NCBI GenBank assembly: GCA_036307825.1 | Contig: JAXJWW010000082.1 | Coordinates: forward strand, 1 to 64,000 | Direction of reading: 5' to 3' | DNA: 64,000 nucleotides | Source: RGIG9060 sp036307825 | Lineage (GTDB): Bacteria; Spirochaetota; Spirochaetia; Treponematales; Treponemataceae | Shown here: positions 1 through 9,405 of the stretch, piece by piece | Numbering within the stretch: position 1 is the first letter of the stretch | Layout of the letters: the number at the start of each line of letters is the position of its first letter | The notes under the pieces: generated by a model | Told to the model about the DNA's origin: nothing | Seen by the model: the letters and a program-made list of their open reading frames with translations, nothing else | The model's database searches: none | Translations under genes and position numbers: made by a program

Positions 1-83
1 GTTGCTGAGTTGCTGAGTTGCTGAGTTGCTGAGTTGCTGAGTTGCTGAGTTGCTGAGTTGCTGAGTTGCTGAGTTGCTGAGTT
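1..83. repeat. 8-bp tandem repeat (about 10.4 copies of GTTGCTGA)
   Basis: The window opens inside an uninterrupted array of the 8-bp unit GTTGCTGA, with at least 10 perfect copies ending at about 83. The array may continue to the left of the window. On the plus strand the unit contains TGA, and because 8 is not a multiple of 3 every plus frame is stopped every 24 bases, so it is non-coding in that direction. On the minus strand (unit TCAGCAAC) all frames are open, but no start codon with a ribosome-binding site leads into it here. Perfect arrays of this kind change copy number by slipped-strand mispairing. Confidence 0.95.
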
Positions 84-376
84 CTTAATTTAAACTTCGT
101 TCTCATAAACAGAGTATAGCATAGTAAGATAAAATTAACAATAAAAATTTACAATATATGGGATAAATTATATAAAATTTTCTGTTAAAACAACAAACAT
201 GTATTTGCAAAAAATAAACATTTTCTTCTTGTAGATGATAATAATGAGAGGTGATATTATTATTTTTAAGAAATTTGAAGACTTTCATAGAGTCAAAGTT
301 TACAAATCACAATAAGTGTGGTCTATCTTATAGATATATAGGAATTATACAAATCCCGTCAAGCAAAAAAAAGAAA
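84..376. other. Intergenic AT-rich stretch without a supported gene
   Basis: Between the 8-bp array and the acyl-CoA synthetase terminator I see no convincing gene. A 61-codon minus-strand frame (103-288) has no ribosome-binding site and a composition typical of random AT-rich DNA. No tRNA, riboswitch or clear palindrome was recognised. Confidence 0.6.
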
Positions 377-401
377 CCTTGCATTTTATTTTAATGCAAG
401 G
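363..401 (-). terminator. Rho-independent terminator of the acyl-CoA synthetase gene
   Basis: Perfect 8-bp inverted repeat CCTTGCAT (377-384) / ATGCAAGG (394-401) with a 9-base loop. Read on the minus strand it is followed by a T-rich run (complement of the A-run 363-376), as expected for an intrinsic terminator 29 bases after the stop codon of the gene at 430-2403. Confidence 0.85.
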
Positions 402-429
402 TCTGATTTTCATAAGATTTAGCAAAAAT

Positions 430-2403
430 TTAATCTTCAAACAAAATTGCAATTTCCTTAGCATATTTTTCTGCAATTTTATGGCGCATCATTTCTTGTT
501 TTGCTGAAAGTTCTTCGCCAACTTTAAAGCTTTCTTGAAGTAAAACAAATTTGTAAATGCGTTCGCAAGTTCTAAATTCTTTAGAAGAATTGATTTTATT
601 ATCAATTTCACTTTGAATAAGATTTTTTACTTCGGCACTTTCAAGAACACCTTCATAGTATTCATTTGGAACACCATTTTCTGCAGCCCAGGCCATAACA
701 TTTTCTTTTGAAGGAACAATCAAGGCACCAAGATATTTTTTATCCTGTCCCATAACAACAACGCTTTCGATAAAATCACTTCCCTTCAATTCACCTTCGA
801 TTACAGCAGGTTCGATATTTTCTCCACCTAATAAAACGATAGTATCTTTTGCACGACCAGTAATTTTAATTTCGTTATCGTAACTCATCATTCCTAAGTC
901 GCCAGTGTTTAGCCAACCGTCTTTATCAATAATTTGTTCTGTTAAATCTGGACGATTAAAATATCCTTTCATAATTTGATCCCCACGAGCAAGAATCAAA
1001 CCTTTCTTTCCTGGAGGAAGTGGTTCAGATGAAACAATTTGTCCATGGCTTTCTGCAACAATTTTGATTTCACAACAAGGAAGAACTTCACCAACACAAC
1101 CCTTTCTTGGCTTTTTGAAATTTCTCAAAGAAAGAATTGGAGCTGTTTCTGTCATTCCGTAACCTTCCAAAAGATTAAATCCGATAGCGCTATAAAATTC
1201 ATCAACTTCTTTTTGTAATGCACCACCACCAGAAATACCAGCGATAAATTTACCACCAAGTTTTTCCCGAATTTTCTTAAATACTAAAACATCACCTAAT
1301 GCATTCAAAGGAAGAAGCAAAATAAATGGAATAACAGCTACAACTGCATCTAACCAGCGAAGTCTAAGCTTATATTGACAAACACATCCTGTAAGATGAG
1401 CTTTGCACCAAGCAAATTTTTTACCAACTGAAATAAAAAACTTAAACATTGCATATTTTATTCCACCTGCTTTTTTCATAGAACGATAAACACCGGTTAC
1501 TAAAGATTCCCATAAACGAGGAACACCGCACATCCATTGTGGTTTAATTGTAGCAAAATCTGCAATCATAACTGATGCAAGAGGTTTTGAATAAGCAATT
1601 CCACTTCTTAAAGCAATTACAACATATTGAATACAGCGTTCAAAACTGTGCCAAATAGGAAGAACAGTAATCCACATTTCGTTTGGTTTTGCAGGTAGAA
1701 CATCAGGAATAATTTCCAATTGTGCCAAAAAATTTCTGTGAGTTAACATTACCCCTTTAGGAGTTCCTGTTGTTCCAGAAGTAAAAATCATTGTTGCAAC
1801 TTCATTTCCGTCAGTCATTGTCATTTCAGATTCTATAATAGCTTTTAAGTGAGGATCTTTATCTAAAAGATTTTTTCCTTCTTCAAGAAGTTTATTATAG
1901 AAGAAAACTTCAATTCCATTTTTGTTTGCGTTTTTTATAGTTTCTGAATCACATTCATCAAAAAGAATTGCAACTTTCAAATTAGGAACTTCAGAAATAT
2001 CTTCTAAAACTTTTTGTAACTGTTTTGCATTTTCAAAAAATGAAAATTCACATTTTACATAATTTAAGATAAAGCGAATTTCTTTTCCCATAGAATCGCA
2101 ACCTCTAGGAACATCACAAGCACCTAAAGACATAATTGCAAAGTCAGTTATCAACCATTCTCGTCTATTATCAGAAATAAGACCAATTGGATTACCCCGC
2201 TTAATTCCTAAATCACGCAACTTTGCCGCAAAAGCAATTATTTCTTGATAAACTTGTTTATAAGTATAATTTTCAAATTTTCCATCTTTATTTTTTGCAA
2301 ACTGAACAACTGTATTCCCAAAAGTCAAAGCTCTATCTTGAAACATAAGTGGCAAGTTTTTTGGTAAAGTCTTGTCGTAATTAACTTCTCTAATTTTTTT
2401 CAT
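430..2403 (-). CDS. Long-chain fatty acid-CoA ligase (AMP-binding)
   Basis: This 657-residue protein belongs to the adenylate-forming acyl-CoA synthetase family, which activates long fatty acids with ATP and CoA. The phosphate-binding signature TSGTTGTPKG lies near residue 207, followed by GYGMTETAP and the late motif GWLNTGDLG before a GRAKDT hinge. The length (about 600-660) fits the bacterial and eukaryotic long-chain type. A hydrophobic stretch around residues 345-370 (AVVAVIPFILLLPLNALGDV) sits inside the domain, as in the membrane-associated long-chain enzymes. A GGGGA ribosome-binding site lies 7 bases before the ATG. The gene is monocistronic, divergent from thiI, and ends in the hairpin at 377-401. 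Likely role: activating exogenous fatty acids for phospholipid synthesis. The exact substrate cannot be read from the sequence. Confidence 0.9.
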   Translation of the reverse strand: MKKIREVNYDKTLPKNLPLMFQDRALTFGNTVVQFAKNKDGKFENYTYKQVYQEIIAFAAKLRDLGIKRGNPIGLISDNRREWLITDFAIMSLGACDVPRGCDSMGKEIRFILNYVKCEFSFFENAKQLQKVLEDISEVPNLKVAILFDECDSETIKNANKNGIEVFFYNKLLEEGKNLLDKDPHLKAIIESEMTMTDGNEVATMIFTSGTTGTPKGVMLTHRNFLAQLEIIPDVLPAKPNEMWITVLPIWHSFERCIQYVVIALRSGIAYSKPLASVMIADFATIKPQWMCGVPRLWESLVTGVYRSMKKAGGIKYAMFKFFISVGKKFAWCKAHLTGCVCQYKLRLRWLDAVVAVIPFILLLPLNALGDVLVFKKIREKLGGKFIAGISGGGALQKEVDEFYSAIGFNLLEGYGMTETAPILSLRNFKKPRKGCVGEVLPCCEIKIVAESHGQIVSSEPLPPGKKGLILARGDQIMKGYFNRPDLTEQIIDKDGWLNTGDLGMMSYDNEIKITGRAKDTIVLLGGENIEPAVIEGELKGSDFIESVVVMGQDKKYLGALIVPSKENVMAWAAENGVPNEYYEGVLESAEVKNLIQSEIDNKINSSKEFRTCERIYKFVLLQESFKVGEELSAKQEMMRHKIAEKYAKEIAILFED

Positions 2404-2516
2404 AATTTAATCCCCAAAATAATTATTTAATAAACTTAATTTGACACTATCACATATTTTGTCATTATGCAATATTAAAATGAAATTTTTTTCAAAAAAA
2501 GGATAAAAAAACAATA

Positions 2517-2545
2517 TTGAAATTGATATAAATTTTTCGTAGAAT
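2517..2545 (+). promoter_or_regulatory. Sigma-70 type promoter of thiI, predicted leaderless
   Basis: TTGAAA (2517-2522), a 17-base spacer and TAGAAT (2540-2545). The normal start point, about 7 bases after the -10 box, coincides with the ATG at 2552. No Shine-Dalgarno sequence is present, so the transcript should be leaderless or nearly so. Confidence 0.55.
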
Positions 2546-2551
2546 GAATTT

Positions 2552-3781
2552 ATGGAAATGATTACTTATCTTGCAAAAGTTGGAGAACTTACTTTAAAAG
2601 GCGGAAATTTACGAGAATTTGAGCGCAGACTTGTTCAAAATACTCAACTTTATTTAGAATCTATTAAATCAAGGGTAACTTTACGCGCTGGAAGAATGTA
2701 CATTGATTGCGAACCAGATGGTTGTCAAGCAGTTGAATTTGCACTTTCTCATCTTATCGGAATTACAGGTTGGGCAAAAACTCGTATTGCAGAAAAAAAT
2801 ATTGATTCAATAAAAAAAGCTGTTATGGAAGAAGCTCTTTTAGCTAAAGAAAAAGGAGCTAAAACTTTTAAAATTGAATCTCGCAGAAGTGAAAAAAGCT
2901 TTCCTTTGAATTCTTATGAACTAAGTTGCGAAGCCGCCAGTGATATTTGTGAACAAGATTTATTAAAAGTTGATGTTCACAATCCAGATGTAACAATCAA
3001 TATCGAACTTAGAGAAAGATGTTTTGTTTTTAGCGATGCAATAAAATCTTGTCGTGGACTTCCAGTTGGAACTGGCGGAAAAGGACTTTTACTTTTATCA
3101 GGTGGAATCGATTCCCCAGTTGCAGGTTACAGAATGATGCGACGAGGTATGAAAGTGGAATGTTGTTATTTTCACGCATATCCATATACTTCAGATGAAG
3201 CTCGAAAAAAAGTTGAAGATTTGGCACAGATTATCAGTCATTATGGATTAGAAACTCATATCAACATTATTCCATTTACTGATGTTCAAATGAAGATAAA
3301 AAAATTAGCTTCAGAAATGCCAACTGCTCCAGACGGTCTAAAAACTGAATCTTACAGCACACTTTTGTTACGAATGTGTATGATGAAAACTGCCAACCTT
3401 TTGGCAAAAAGACTTCATTGTCAATGTATTATTACAGGTGAAAGTCTTGGGCAAGTTGCCAGTCAAACTGTAGAAAATATGGAAGTTACAGAAAGTTGTT
3501 GTGATTTTCCTCTTTTACGCCCATTAGTTGGAATGGACAAAGAAGAAATTGTTGAAACTTCAAAATTTATTGGAACATACGAAACTTCAATTTTGCCTTA
3601 CGAAGATTGTTGTGTATTATTCTCTCCAAAACATCCTGTAATTAGAGCAAAAGTTGAAGTTGCACAAGAACTCTACAATGCAATGCAAGTTGATGATTTA
3701 ATCCAAGAAGCATTCGAAAAACGAGAAGTTAAACAATTCTTAGTAAGAGACTTTGTTGAAGAAAACTTTTCAAACAAGTAA
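2552..3781 (+). CDS. thiI: tRNA 4-thiouridine sulfurtransferase ThiI
   Basis: ThiI adenylates uridine 8 of tRNA and replaces its oxygen with sulfur; in many bacteria it also takes part in thiamine thiazole synthesis. The 409-residue protein starts with the typical N-terminus (YLAKVGELTLKG) leading into the ferredoxin-like and THUMP RNA-binding domains. The PP-loop ATP pyrophosphatase motif SGGIDSPVAG lies near residues 182-191. The E. coli enzyme is about 480 residues and carries a C-terminal rhodanese domain with the persulfide cysteine. That domain is absent here, as in Bacillus-type ThiI, so sulfur must come from a separate carrier or directly from a cysteine desulfurase. A second in-frame ATG 6 bases downstream (MITYLAKVGEL) is an equally plausible start. 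Divergent from the acyl-CoA synthetase. Confidence 0.95.
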   Translation: MEMITYLAKVGELTLKGGNLREFERRLVQNTQLYLESIKSRVTLRAGRMYIDCEPDGCQAVEFALSHLIGITGWAKTRIAEKNIDSIKKAVMEEALLAKEKGAKTFKIESRRSEKSFPLNSYELSCEAASDICEQDLLKVDVHNPDVTINIELRERCFVFSDAIKSCRGLPVGTGGKGLLLLSGGIDSPVAGYRMMRRGMKVECCYFHAYPYTSDEARKKVEDLAQIISHYGLETHINIIPFTDVQMKIKKLASEMPTAPDGLKTESYSTLLLRMCMMKTANLLAKRLHCQCIITGESLGQVASQTVENMEVTESCCDFPLLRPLVGMDKEEIVETSKFIGTYETSILPYEDCCVLFSPKHPVIRAKVEVAQELYNAMQVDDLIQEAFEKREVKQFLVRDFVEENFSNK

Positions 3782-3810
3782 TTTTATAAAAAAAATTCAA
3801 AAACTAAAAA

Positions 3811-4947
3811 TTATGATTGTGCCATGAGTTTATGAATAAACTCGGTACAATCTGTTTCTAGTTCAAGATTTTTAGTACTTTCTTTTACTTTTTCATAGTA
3901 TTCATCATCAGAAAACAACTGAGCAATTTTATCGCTAATAGCCTTTGGCTTTTGAATAAACCAACCAGCTTTATTTTCATAAACAAATCGAACATTTCCT
4001 AATTCTTGCCCGTGAATAAAGGTTGAAATAATTACAGGAGTATTTGTAACAAGCATTTCAAGAACAGTTGCAGGGCCTGCTTTTACAATGGCGCAATCAG
4101 AAAGTTTTACAAGTTCATCTAAAAAAGTTACAAAACCAAAAACGAACAAATTAAAATTAGGATTTAATTTCTTTATCATCTCCAAAGTTTTTTTAGTCTT
4201 TTTTCCACGACCACAAACAACAATTACAGAAAAATCAACTTTTTTTGCAATAAATTCAGAAATAATATTGAAAGTTCCAGGTAACCCTTCTCCTCCGCCA
4301 GAAATTAAAACAACTCGTTTATCTCTAGGAATTCCATATTTATCTCTTAACGCTAAAATTTCTTCATCAGAATTTTTAGTTAAAAACTTATCATTAAGAA
4401 GAATAGGCATAATCTCAACATTTTCTGGTTTACAACCACATTTTTCTATAGCAATTTGTCTAGCTTGATTTGAAAAAACATAAGATTTAACACCTCTTGT
4501 AAAAAACCAAGCAGAAGGTGCTGTAAAAGGATCAGTAACAATCGTAGAAAGATTTACTTTTTTTCCACTTTTTCTAATTGCAGTTTTTGCAGAAGGTGTA
4601 AGAGCAAAGTGAAAAGAAATAATATCTGTAATATCATCATTGATAATCTTTTCTTTCAAATAATGTGAAGTTTGTGGATTCAAAAATTTTTGTGTAATTT
4701 TTTGAAAAGTTCTATGTTGACCAAAATCATAAACAAAATGCCACAATCCTGGAACAATAGTACACATACTGTGATAGCCTTTTTCAAAAACCCATCTAGA
4801 AACAAAATTTGATTTATCAAATCCATTTACAAGCTGAATATTTGCATCAGGATATAATTTTTCTATTTTAGCTTTTAAAACTCTTGCAGAAGATAAATGT
4901 CCACCACCAGTATTTAAATACAAAAACATAAAATTTCTTTTAGCCAT
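3811..4947 (-). CDS. MGDG synthase-type diacylglycerol glycosyltransferase
   Basis: Member of the GT28 monogalactosyldiacylglycerol synthase / processive diacylglycerol glucosyltransferase family, which transfers a hexose from a UDP-sugar to diacylglycerol at the inner membrane face. The N-terminal loop FLYLNTGGGHLSSARVL is the lipid-acceptor signature. The C-terminal half has the nucleotide-sugar fold with VVCGRGKKTKKTL and the donor motif KAGPATVLEML. I chose the ATG at 4947 (MAKRNF) because GGGAG lies 5 bases upstream; a TTG four codons earlier would place that site inside the coding region. It ends 30 bases from the convergent thiI. Treponemes have glycosyl-diacylglycerols in their membranes, so this is probably the membrane glycolipid synthase. 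Glucose versus galactose cannot be decided. Confidence 0.85.
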   Translation of the reverse strand: MAKRNFMFLYLNTGGGHLSSARVLKAKIEKLYPDANIQLVNGFDKSNFVSRWVFEKGYHSMCTIVPGLWHFVYDFGQHRTFQKITQKFLNPQTSHYLKEKIINDDITDIISFHFALTPSAKTAIRKSGKKVNLSTIVTDPFTAPSAWFFTRGVKSYVFSNQARQIAIEKCGCKPENVEIMPILLNDKFLTKNSDEEILALRDKYGIPRDKRVVLISGGGEGLPGTFNIISEFIAKKVDFSVIVVCGRGKKTKKTLEMIKKLNPNFNLFVFGFVTFLDELVKLSDCAIVKAGPATVLEMLVTNTPVIISTFIHGQELGNVRFVYENKAGWFIQKPKAISDKIAQLFSDDEYYEKVKESTKNLELETDCTEFIHKLMAQS

Positions 4948-5119
4948 AAAAACTCCCAAAAAAAGCTAGAAAAATTATTTCGAATAAGAAATTTCTTTTC
5001 AAAAGTTTCTTATCAATTTTAATTATACATCAACTTTAGCACTTACACAAAAACAATTTTCCTTGTATACTAAACATTATACACATATTTGATAAAATTT
5101 AAAGGTTTTTAGGTACAAA

Positions 5120-5875
5120 ATGAATAAAACTGACAAAGAAACTCTATACAATTTATTAGTAACAAGTCAATCATATTTTAATGGTTTTAGAGATAATTCT
5201 GCAAATATGCCTACTTTTAGTGATGATATAATTCAAAATCCACCCATAAAGCAAGAAAATTTATGTCAAGAAAATATACAGCAAAAACCAACAGGAATAA
5301 CTCTAGAAACCTTATATGATAAAATTACCCAATGCGATAGATGTGGACTTTGTAGAACAAGAAAACAAACGGTTCCAGGAACAGGTGTTACTCGACCATT
5401 AGTAATGGTAATCGGCGAAGGTCCTGGAGCAGACGAAGATGAACAAGGACTTCCTTTTGTTGGAAAAGCAGGACAACTTTTAGACAAAATGCTTATTGCG
5501 ATAAATCTTTCTAGAAACACAAATTGCTATATTGCAAACATCGTAAAATGTCGTCCACCTGCAAACAGAGATCCTTTACTAGACGAATGTAATGCCTGTA
5601 TGCCATATCTTGAAACACAGATTCATATTTTAAAACCAGCTATGATTTTAGCAGTTGGAAGAGTAGCTGCGCACAATTTATTTAAAACTTCCGACCCTGT
5701 AAATAAAATGCGTGGAAATATTTATGATGTTCATGGAATACCTGCCATGATGACATATCATCCATCGGCTTTGTTGCGTGACGAAACACTAAAACGACCA
5801 GCATGGGAAGATTTAAAACTTTTTAGAACTAAACTTGATTCTCGACTAAGGGATTTAGCACTAGAAAAAAAATAA
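5120..5875 (+). CDS. Family 4 uracil-DNA glycosylase (4Fe-4S)
   Basis: Removes uracil from DNA as the first step of base excision repair. About 60 poorly conserved residues precede the domain. The iron-sulfur cysteines CDRCGLC are at residues 72-78, with further cysteines in KCRPPANRDP and ECNACMPYLE. The uracil pocket motif GEGPGADEDEQGLPFVG begins near residue 97, and the C-terminal motif is TYHPSALLRD. These are the hallmarks of the bacterial and archaeal family 4 enzymes (about 190-250 residues). A weak promoter candidate is TTACAC (5043-5048), 17 bases, TATACT (5066-5071). The gene is 9 bases upstream of priA, so the two are probably cotranscribed, linking repair of uracil with replication restart. 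A weak AGG lies 7 bases before the ATG. Confidence 0.9.
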   Translation: MNKTDKETLYNLLVTSQSYFNGFRDNSANMPTFSDDIIQNPPIKQENLCQENIQQKPTGITLETLYDKITQCDRCGLCRTRKQTVPGTGVTRPLVMVIGEGPGADEDEQGLPFVGKAGQLLDKMLIAINLSRNTNCYIANIVKCRPPANRDPLLDECNACMPYLETQIHILKPAMILAVGRVAAHNLFKTSDPVNKMRGNIYDVHGIPAMMTYHPSALLRDETLKRPAWEDLKLFRTKLDSRLRDLALEKK

Positions 5876-5884
5876 GGATTTTTT

Positions 5885-7906
5885 ATGTCAGAGTTTTTAG
5901 AAGTTTTAGTAAATCTCCCATTACCTCAAAGTTTTACTTATAAAAATTTAGATTCTCAAAATAAAAAAGTCAAAGAAGTTAAAATTGGTTTACGATGTGA
6001 AGTTTATTTTGGTGCAAGAAAAATGATTGGTTGCATTATCGGAGTTTCTGAAAGTTTACCAAAATCCTGTACGATTCCAGAAGAAAAAATCAAACCGATT
6101 TTAAGAATTATTGATGATGAACCTTTGTTTTTTCAAGAACAAATTAAATTGTCAGATTGGATTTCAAAATATTATTTATGTTCCCAAGGCGAAGCTTTAT
6201 TTACAATGCTTCCATCAGGAAAGCGTGAAACAAGTTTTTCTTCTCTTTCATTTGAAGAAGATGAAAAATCTTTTGTTCAAAAAAAATTATCTGAAGAACA
6301 AGAAATTGCAATAAATGGAATTTTAAATTCTGAAGATAAAAATATTTTTCATTATTTATATGGCGCAACTGGAACAGGAAAGACAGAAGTATTTTTATCT
6401 TGTGCAGAAAAAATTTTGCAAAAGGGCAAAGGTGTAATTTATCTTGTTCCAGAAATTAGTTTAACTCATCAAGTAATTGAAGCGGTAACAAATCGATTTG
6501 GAAATACAGTTGCAGTTTTGCATTCAGGATTAACTGGAAGTCAAAAATTAAAAGAATGGAATAGAATTATAAACAAAGAAGCAAGAATTGTAATTGGTGC
6601 TAGAAGTGGAATTTTTGCTCCGGTTCCAGATTTAGGTTTAGTAATTATCGACGAAGAACATGACGGTTCATATAAATCAGGAACTACACCTCGATACCAC
6701 GCACGACAAATTGCAATGAGAATTTGTACCGACAAAAAAATTCCTTTGATAATGGGAAGTGCAACACCTTCTGTTGAAGCATGGCAATTAATGAAAGATA
6801 AAAAAATTAAAACACATACTTTAACAAAACGATTAGCAGGTGGCTGTCCTCCAGAAATTCAAATTGTAAATCTTTCAAAACCTTCACCAGACGGAAGAAA
6901 AACAGAAGGTGCAATTTCGCCACAACTTGAAGATGAAATTCGTCAAACATTACAAGAAGGAAAGCAAACAATTTTATTTTTAAATCGTCGAGGCTTTTCT
7001 CATTTTTTCAAATGTTCATCTTGTGGTTACGAACTTAAATGTAAAAACTGTTCAGTTTCAATGACATATCACAAAGTGCAAAAAAAATTGATTTGTCATT
7101 ATTGCGGATGGAATTTAAATTCTCCTACACAATGCCCAGAATGTAATTCTTTTGATGTTGGATATTTTGGTTTTGGAACTGAATTTATTGAAGAAGAAGT
7201 AAAATCAAAATTTCCAAATGCAACTGTTGAAAGAATTGACACAGACAATTTATCAAGCCAAAAAGAATTGCAAGAAAAATTAGATTTATTTAGAAATAAA
7301 AAAATTGATATACTGCTCGGTACACAAATGGTTGCAAAAGGTTTGAACTTTCCAAATTTAAAACTTGTTGGTGTAATTATGGCAGACACAGGTTTACACC
7401 TTCCTGACTTTAGAGCAGCAGAAAGAACTTTCTCTTTAATTGTTCAAGTTGCAGGCCGAGCGGGAAGATTTTTTCCAGACGGAAAAGTTATTGTACAAAG
7501 TTACACACCAAAACGAAGTGCAATTTATTTTGCTTGCAAAAATTATATCGAAGATTTTTACAATGAAGAATTAGAGCAACGACAAATTTTATCATTTCCA
7601 CCATTTGCAAGATTGATAAGATTAGTTTTTCGTTCTGCAAACAAAGATGTTGCTGAGAATGCAGCAAATTCAGCTGCGGAAATTTTAGAATCCTTTATCG
7701 AAAAATACAATTATGAAAACTACGAAGTTCTAGGGCCAAGTGAATGTCCGTTATCAAAAATTTCTGCAAATTATCGATATCAAATTATTTTGCGTTCAGA
7801 AAGTATTAAAACAATTCAATCTGCAACGGCAAGATTTATTTACAACTACAAAAACAAACAAGGCATTTACATTGAAGTTGATGTTGACCCAACAAATTTA
7901 TTGTAA
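5885..7906 (+). CDS. priA: Primosomal protein N' / replication restart helicase PriA
   Basis: PriA recognises stalled forks and D-loops and reloads the replicative helicase. The 673-residue protein has a short DNA-binding domain, then an SF2 helicase core with Walker A GATGTGKTEV near residue 160 and Walker B DEEHDGSYK near 256. The four CxxC pairs of the zinc-binding insertion lie between about 377 and 420 (CSSCGYELKCKNC ... CHYCG ... CPEC), followed by the LGTQMVAKG and QVAGRAGR helicase motifs. Length is normal for the family (about 650-830). AAGGA lies 7 bases before the ATG. Its last 40 bases overlap the convergent membrane-protein gene, so the two transcripts are antisense to each other there. 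Confidence 0.97.
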   Translation: MSEFLEVLVNLPLPQSFTYKNLDSQNKKVKEVKIGLRCEVYFGARKMIGCIIGVSESLPKSCTIPEEKIKPILRIIDDEPLFFQEQIKLSDWISKYYLCSQGEALFTMLPSGKRETSFSSLSFEEDEKSFVQKKLSEEQEIAINGILNSEDKNIFHYLYGATGTGKTEVFLSCAEKILQKGKGVIYLVPEISLTHQVIEAVTNRFGNTVAVLHSGLTGSQKLKEWNRIINKEARIVIGARSGIFAPVPDLGLVIIDEEHDGSYKSGTTPRYHARQIAMRICTDKKIPLIMGSATPSVEAWQLMKDKKIKTHTLTKRLAGGCPPEIQIVNLSKPSPDGRKTEGAISPQLEDEIRQTLQEGKQTILFLNRRGFSHFFKCSSCGYELKCKNCSVSMTYHKVQKKLICHYCGWNLNSPTQCPECNSFDVGYFGFGTEFIEEEVKSKFPNATVERIDTDNLSSQKELQEKLDLFRNKKIDILLGTQMVAKGLNFPNLKLVGVIMADTGLHLPDFRAAERTFSLIVQVAGRAGRFFPDGKVIVQSYTPKRSAIYFACKNYIEDFYNEELEQRQILSFPPFARLIRLVFRSANKDVAENAANSAAEILESFIEKYNYENYEVLGPSECPLSKISANYRYQIILRSESIKTIQSATARFIYNYKNKQGIYIEVDVDPTNLL

Positions 7907-9405
7907 GATTCGTTGTATTCATTTTTTTCTTCTTGCGTTAAACAATCTTTTGAATACAATGCTTTTTCAAATAAAAATCCGATTTTATATAATTCGTTTT
8001 TTTGTGATTCAAAAACTTTTATCATCAAGGAAATATATTCCATTGGTGTCATTGAATCTGTAAGCCCAATATTTTTTTCTTCCCCAATTGAAACAAGTTT
8101 AAAAAATATTTTTGCAAACTCACCAATTTCTTTTTTCTTCTCTTTTGACATTTCTGTCTTTTCAGTTTTTTTAATAAAATCAGAATATAATTTTTTTTCT
8201 CTCTCAATTCTAAAACCAGATTTATTCTTTTGCCCAGAAAATAAATTAACAAAAAATTCTTTAATATTATTAATAAAAGATTTTAAGATTTTAAATAATT
8301 TATTTTCTTTAATAAAGTTTCTAAATTTTTTACTGAACAACGGTAAAAACAGAAATACTATAAAAACTATAATTGAAACAATAATTATTATCATGTTAAC
8401 AATTTTTTTAAATCGTTCAGTATTATCAGTAGCTTCTATTGCTAAATATTTTAAATCTTCTTCTGATAAACTTGTATCACCCATATTAGGCAACAAAATA
8501 TCAGGTAATTCTTCATGCATTGTTTCGTACAAATCATTAGGACCATCAGGAATAAGAGATGACAAAAAAGAAATAATTTTTACGATGAAAGAATTTTCAA
8601 AATCAAATTGAAAATTTTTATCGATTATTTTGTGTCCAGGTGAAACAACAAAAGCAAGTGAAAAGCAAATAATTAAAATTGCAAAAACTGCAAGTAATCT
8701 TTTTACAGCAAATTGAAAAATTGATACTATTCCCATTCCACCAAAACGTAATTCGTCTAAAGAATTTTTTATATAAGCACATAAAAAAAAGTGCAAACAA
8801 ATCATTGTTATAAAAAAACAAATACTTCGTATAGAAAAATTATATGCATTTAACCAAGAAATTAAAATTATAAAAGAAATAAACGAAACAAAAACAAGAG
8901 AAATAGTTTTTAAACTTCTTAATGCGAAAATAGATTTTTCCATTAAAAATTCATCATCGCGCAAAGCCCGATAAAGATTTTCGCCAGACTTTCCTTCTGA
9001 AATTATTAAAAAATAATTCCAAATAGAAAATGTACTTTCAAAATAAAAATCTAAAAACCAAAAAATAAAATTTATAAATAAAATATAAAAATCTTTTCCA
9101 GATAAAATAAATTTTTGAGGAAAAGATTTATCATTAAAAAGTACAAGTATTAAATAAACAAAAATTACTGCAAAAATAATAATTCTTGTTTTAGAAAGAG
9201 TTTTTAAATTCAACACATCAACGATAGAAAAAGTTAGTGTAGAAAAAAATAAAGTAATGAATGAAATTAAAACAAATTTCAAATTAAAATAAAAAAACGA
9301 AGGAACAGCTTCTGCTAAAAAAGACTGAAATGTAAAAATAAAAAACAGAGGAATAAAAATTGAAATAAATTTTTGAATAAAAACATATTTTAAATTTATT
9401 TTCAT
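7867..9405 (-). CDS. Multi-pass membrane protein of the MoxR/DUF58 operon (DUF4129-like C-terminus)
   Basis: Third gene of the MoxR-DUF58 operon, overlapping the DUF58 gene by ATGA. The 512-residue protein has several hydrophobic segments in the first 260 residues, another near residues 335-355, then a charged cytoplasmic tail. The tail (about 440-505) has the layout TPMEYISLM ... IGFLFEKALYS, which resembles the C-terminal DUF4129 domain of transglutaminase-like membrane proteins in such operons. No transglutaminase triad is visible, so a protease-like role is not supported. Likely a membrane partner of the MoxR chaperone system, probably at the cell envelope. Its 3' end overlaps priA tail-to-tail by 40 bases. 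The domain call is from memory of the pattern, not a search. Confidence 0.65.
   Translation of the reverse strand: MKINLKYVFIQKFISIFIPLFFIFTFQSFLAEAVPSFFYFNLKFVLISFITLFFSTLTFSIVDVLNLKTLSKTRIIIFAVIFVYLILVLFNDKSFPQKFILSGKDFYILFINFIFWFLDFYFESTFSIWNYFLIISEGKSGENLYRALRDDEFLMEKSIFALRSLKTISLVFVSFISFIILISWLNAYNFSIRSICFFITMICLHFFLCAYIKNSLDELRFGGMGIVSIFQFAVKRLLAVFAILIICFSLAFVVSPGHKIIDKNFQFDFENSFIVKIISFLSSLIPDGPNDLYETMHEELPDILLPNMGDTSLSEEDLKYLAIEATDNTERFKKIVNMIIIIVSIIVFIVFLFLPLFSKKFRNFIKENKLFKILKSFINNIKEFFVNLFSGQKNKSGFRIEREKKLYSDFIKKTEKTEMSKEKKKEIGEFAKIFFKLVSIGEEKNIGLTDSMTPMEYISLMIKVFESQKNELYKIGFLFEKALYSKDCLTQEEKNEYNESYNKFVGSTSTSM

Noticed and set aside
103..288. 61-codon minus-strand frame
   Set aside because: No ribosome-binding site, AT-driven composition of Ile, Tyr, Phe and Leu, and no similarity to anything recognised.
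7913..8611. 232-codon plus-strand frame antisense to the membrane protein gene
   Set aside because: It is the reverse reading of a gene with clear membrane segments and operon context; the Phe/Ser/Ile/Lys-rich product is typical of antisense AT-rich coding DNA.
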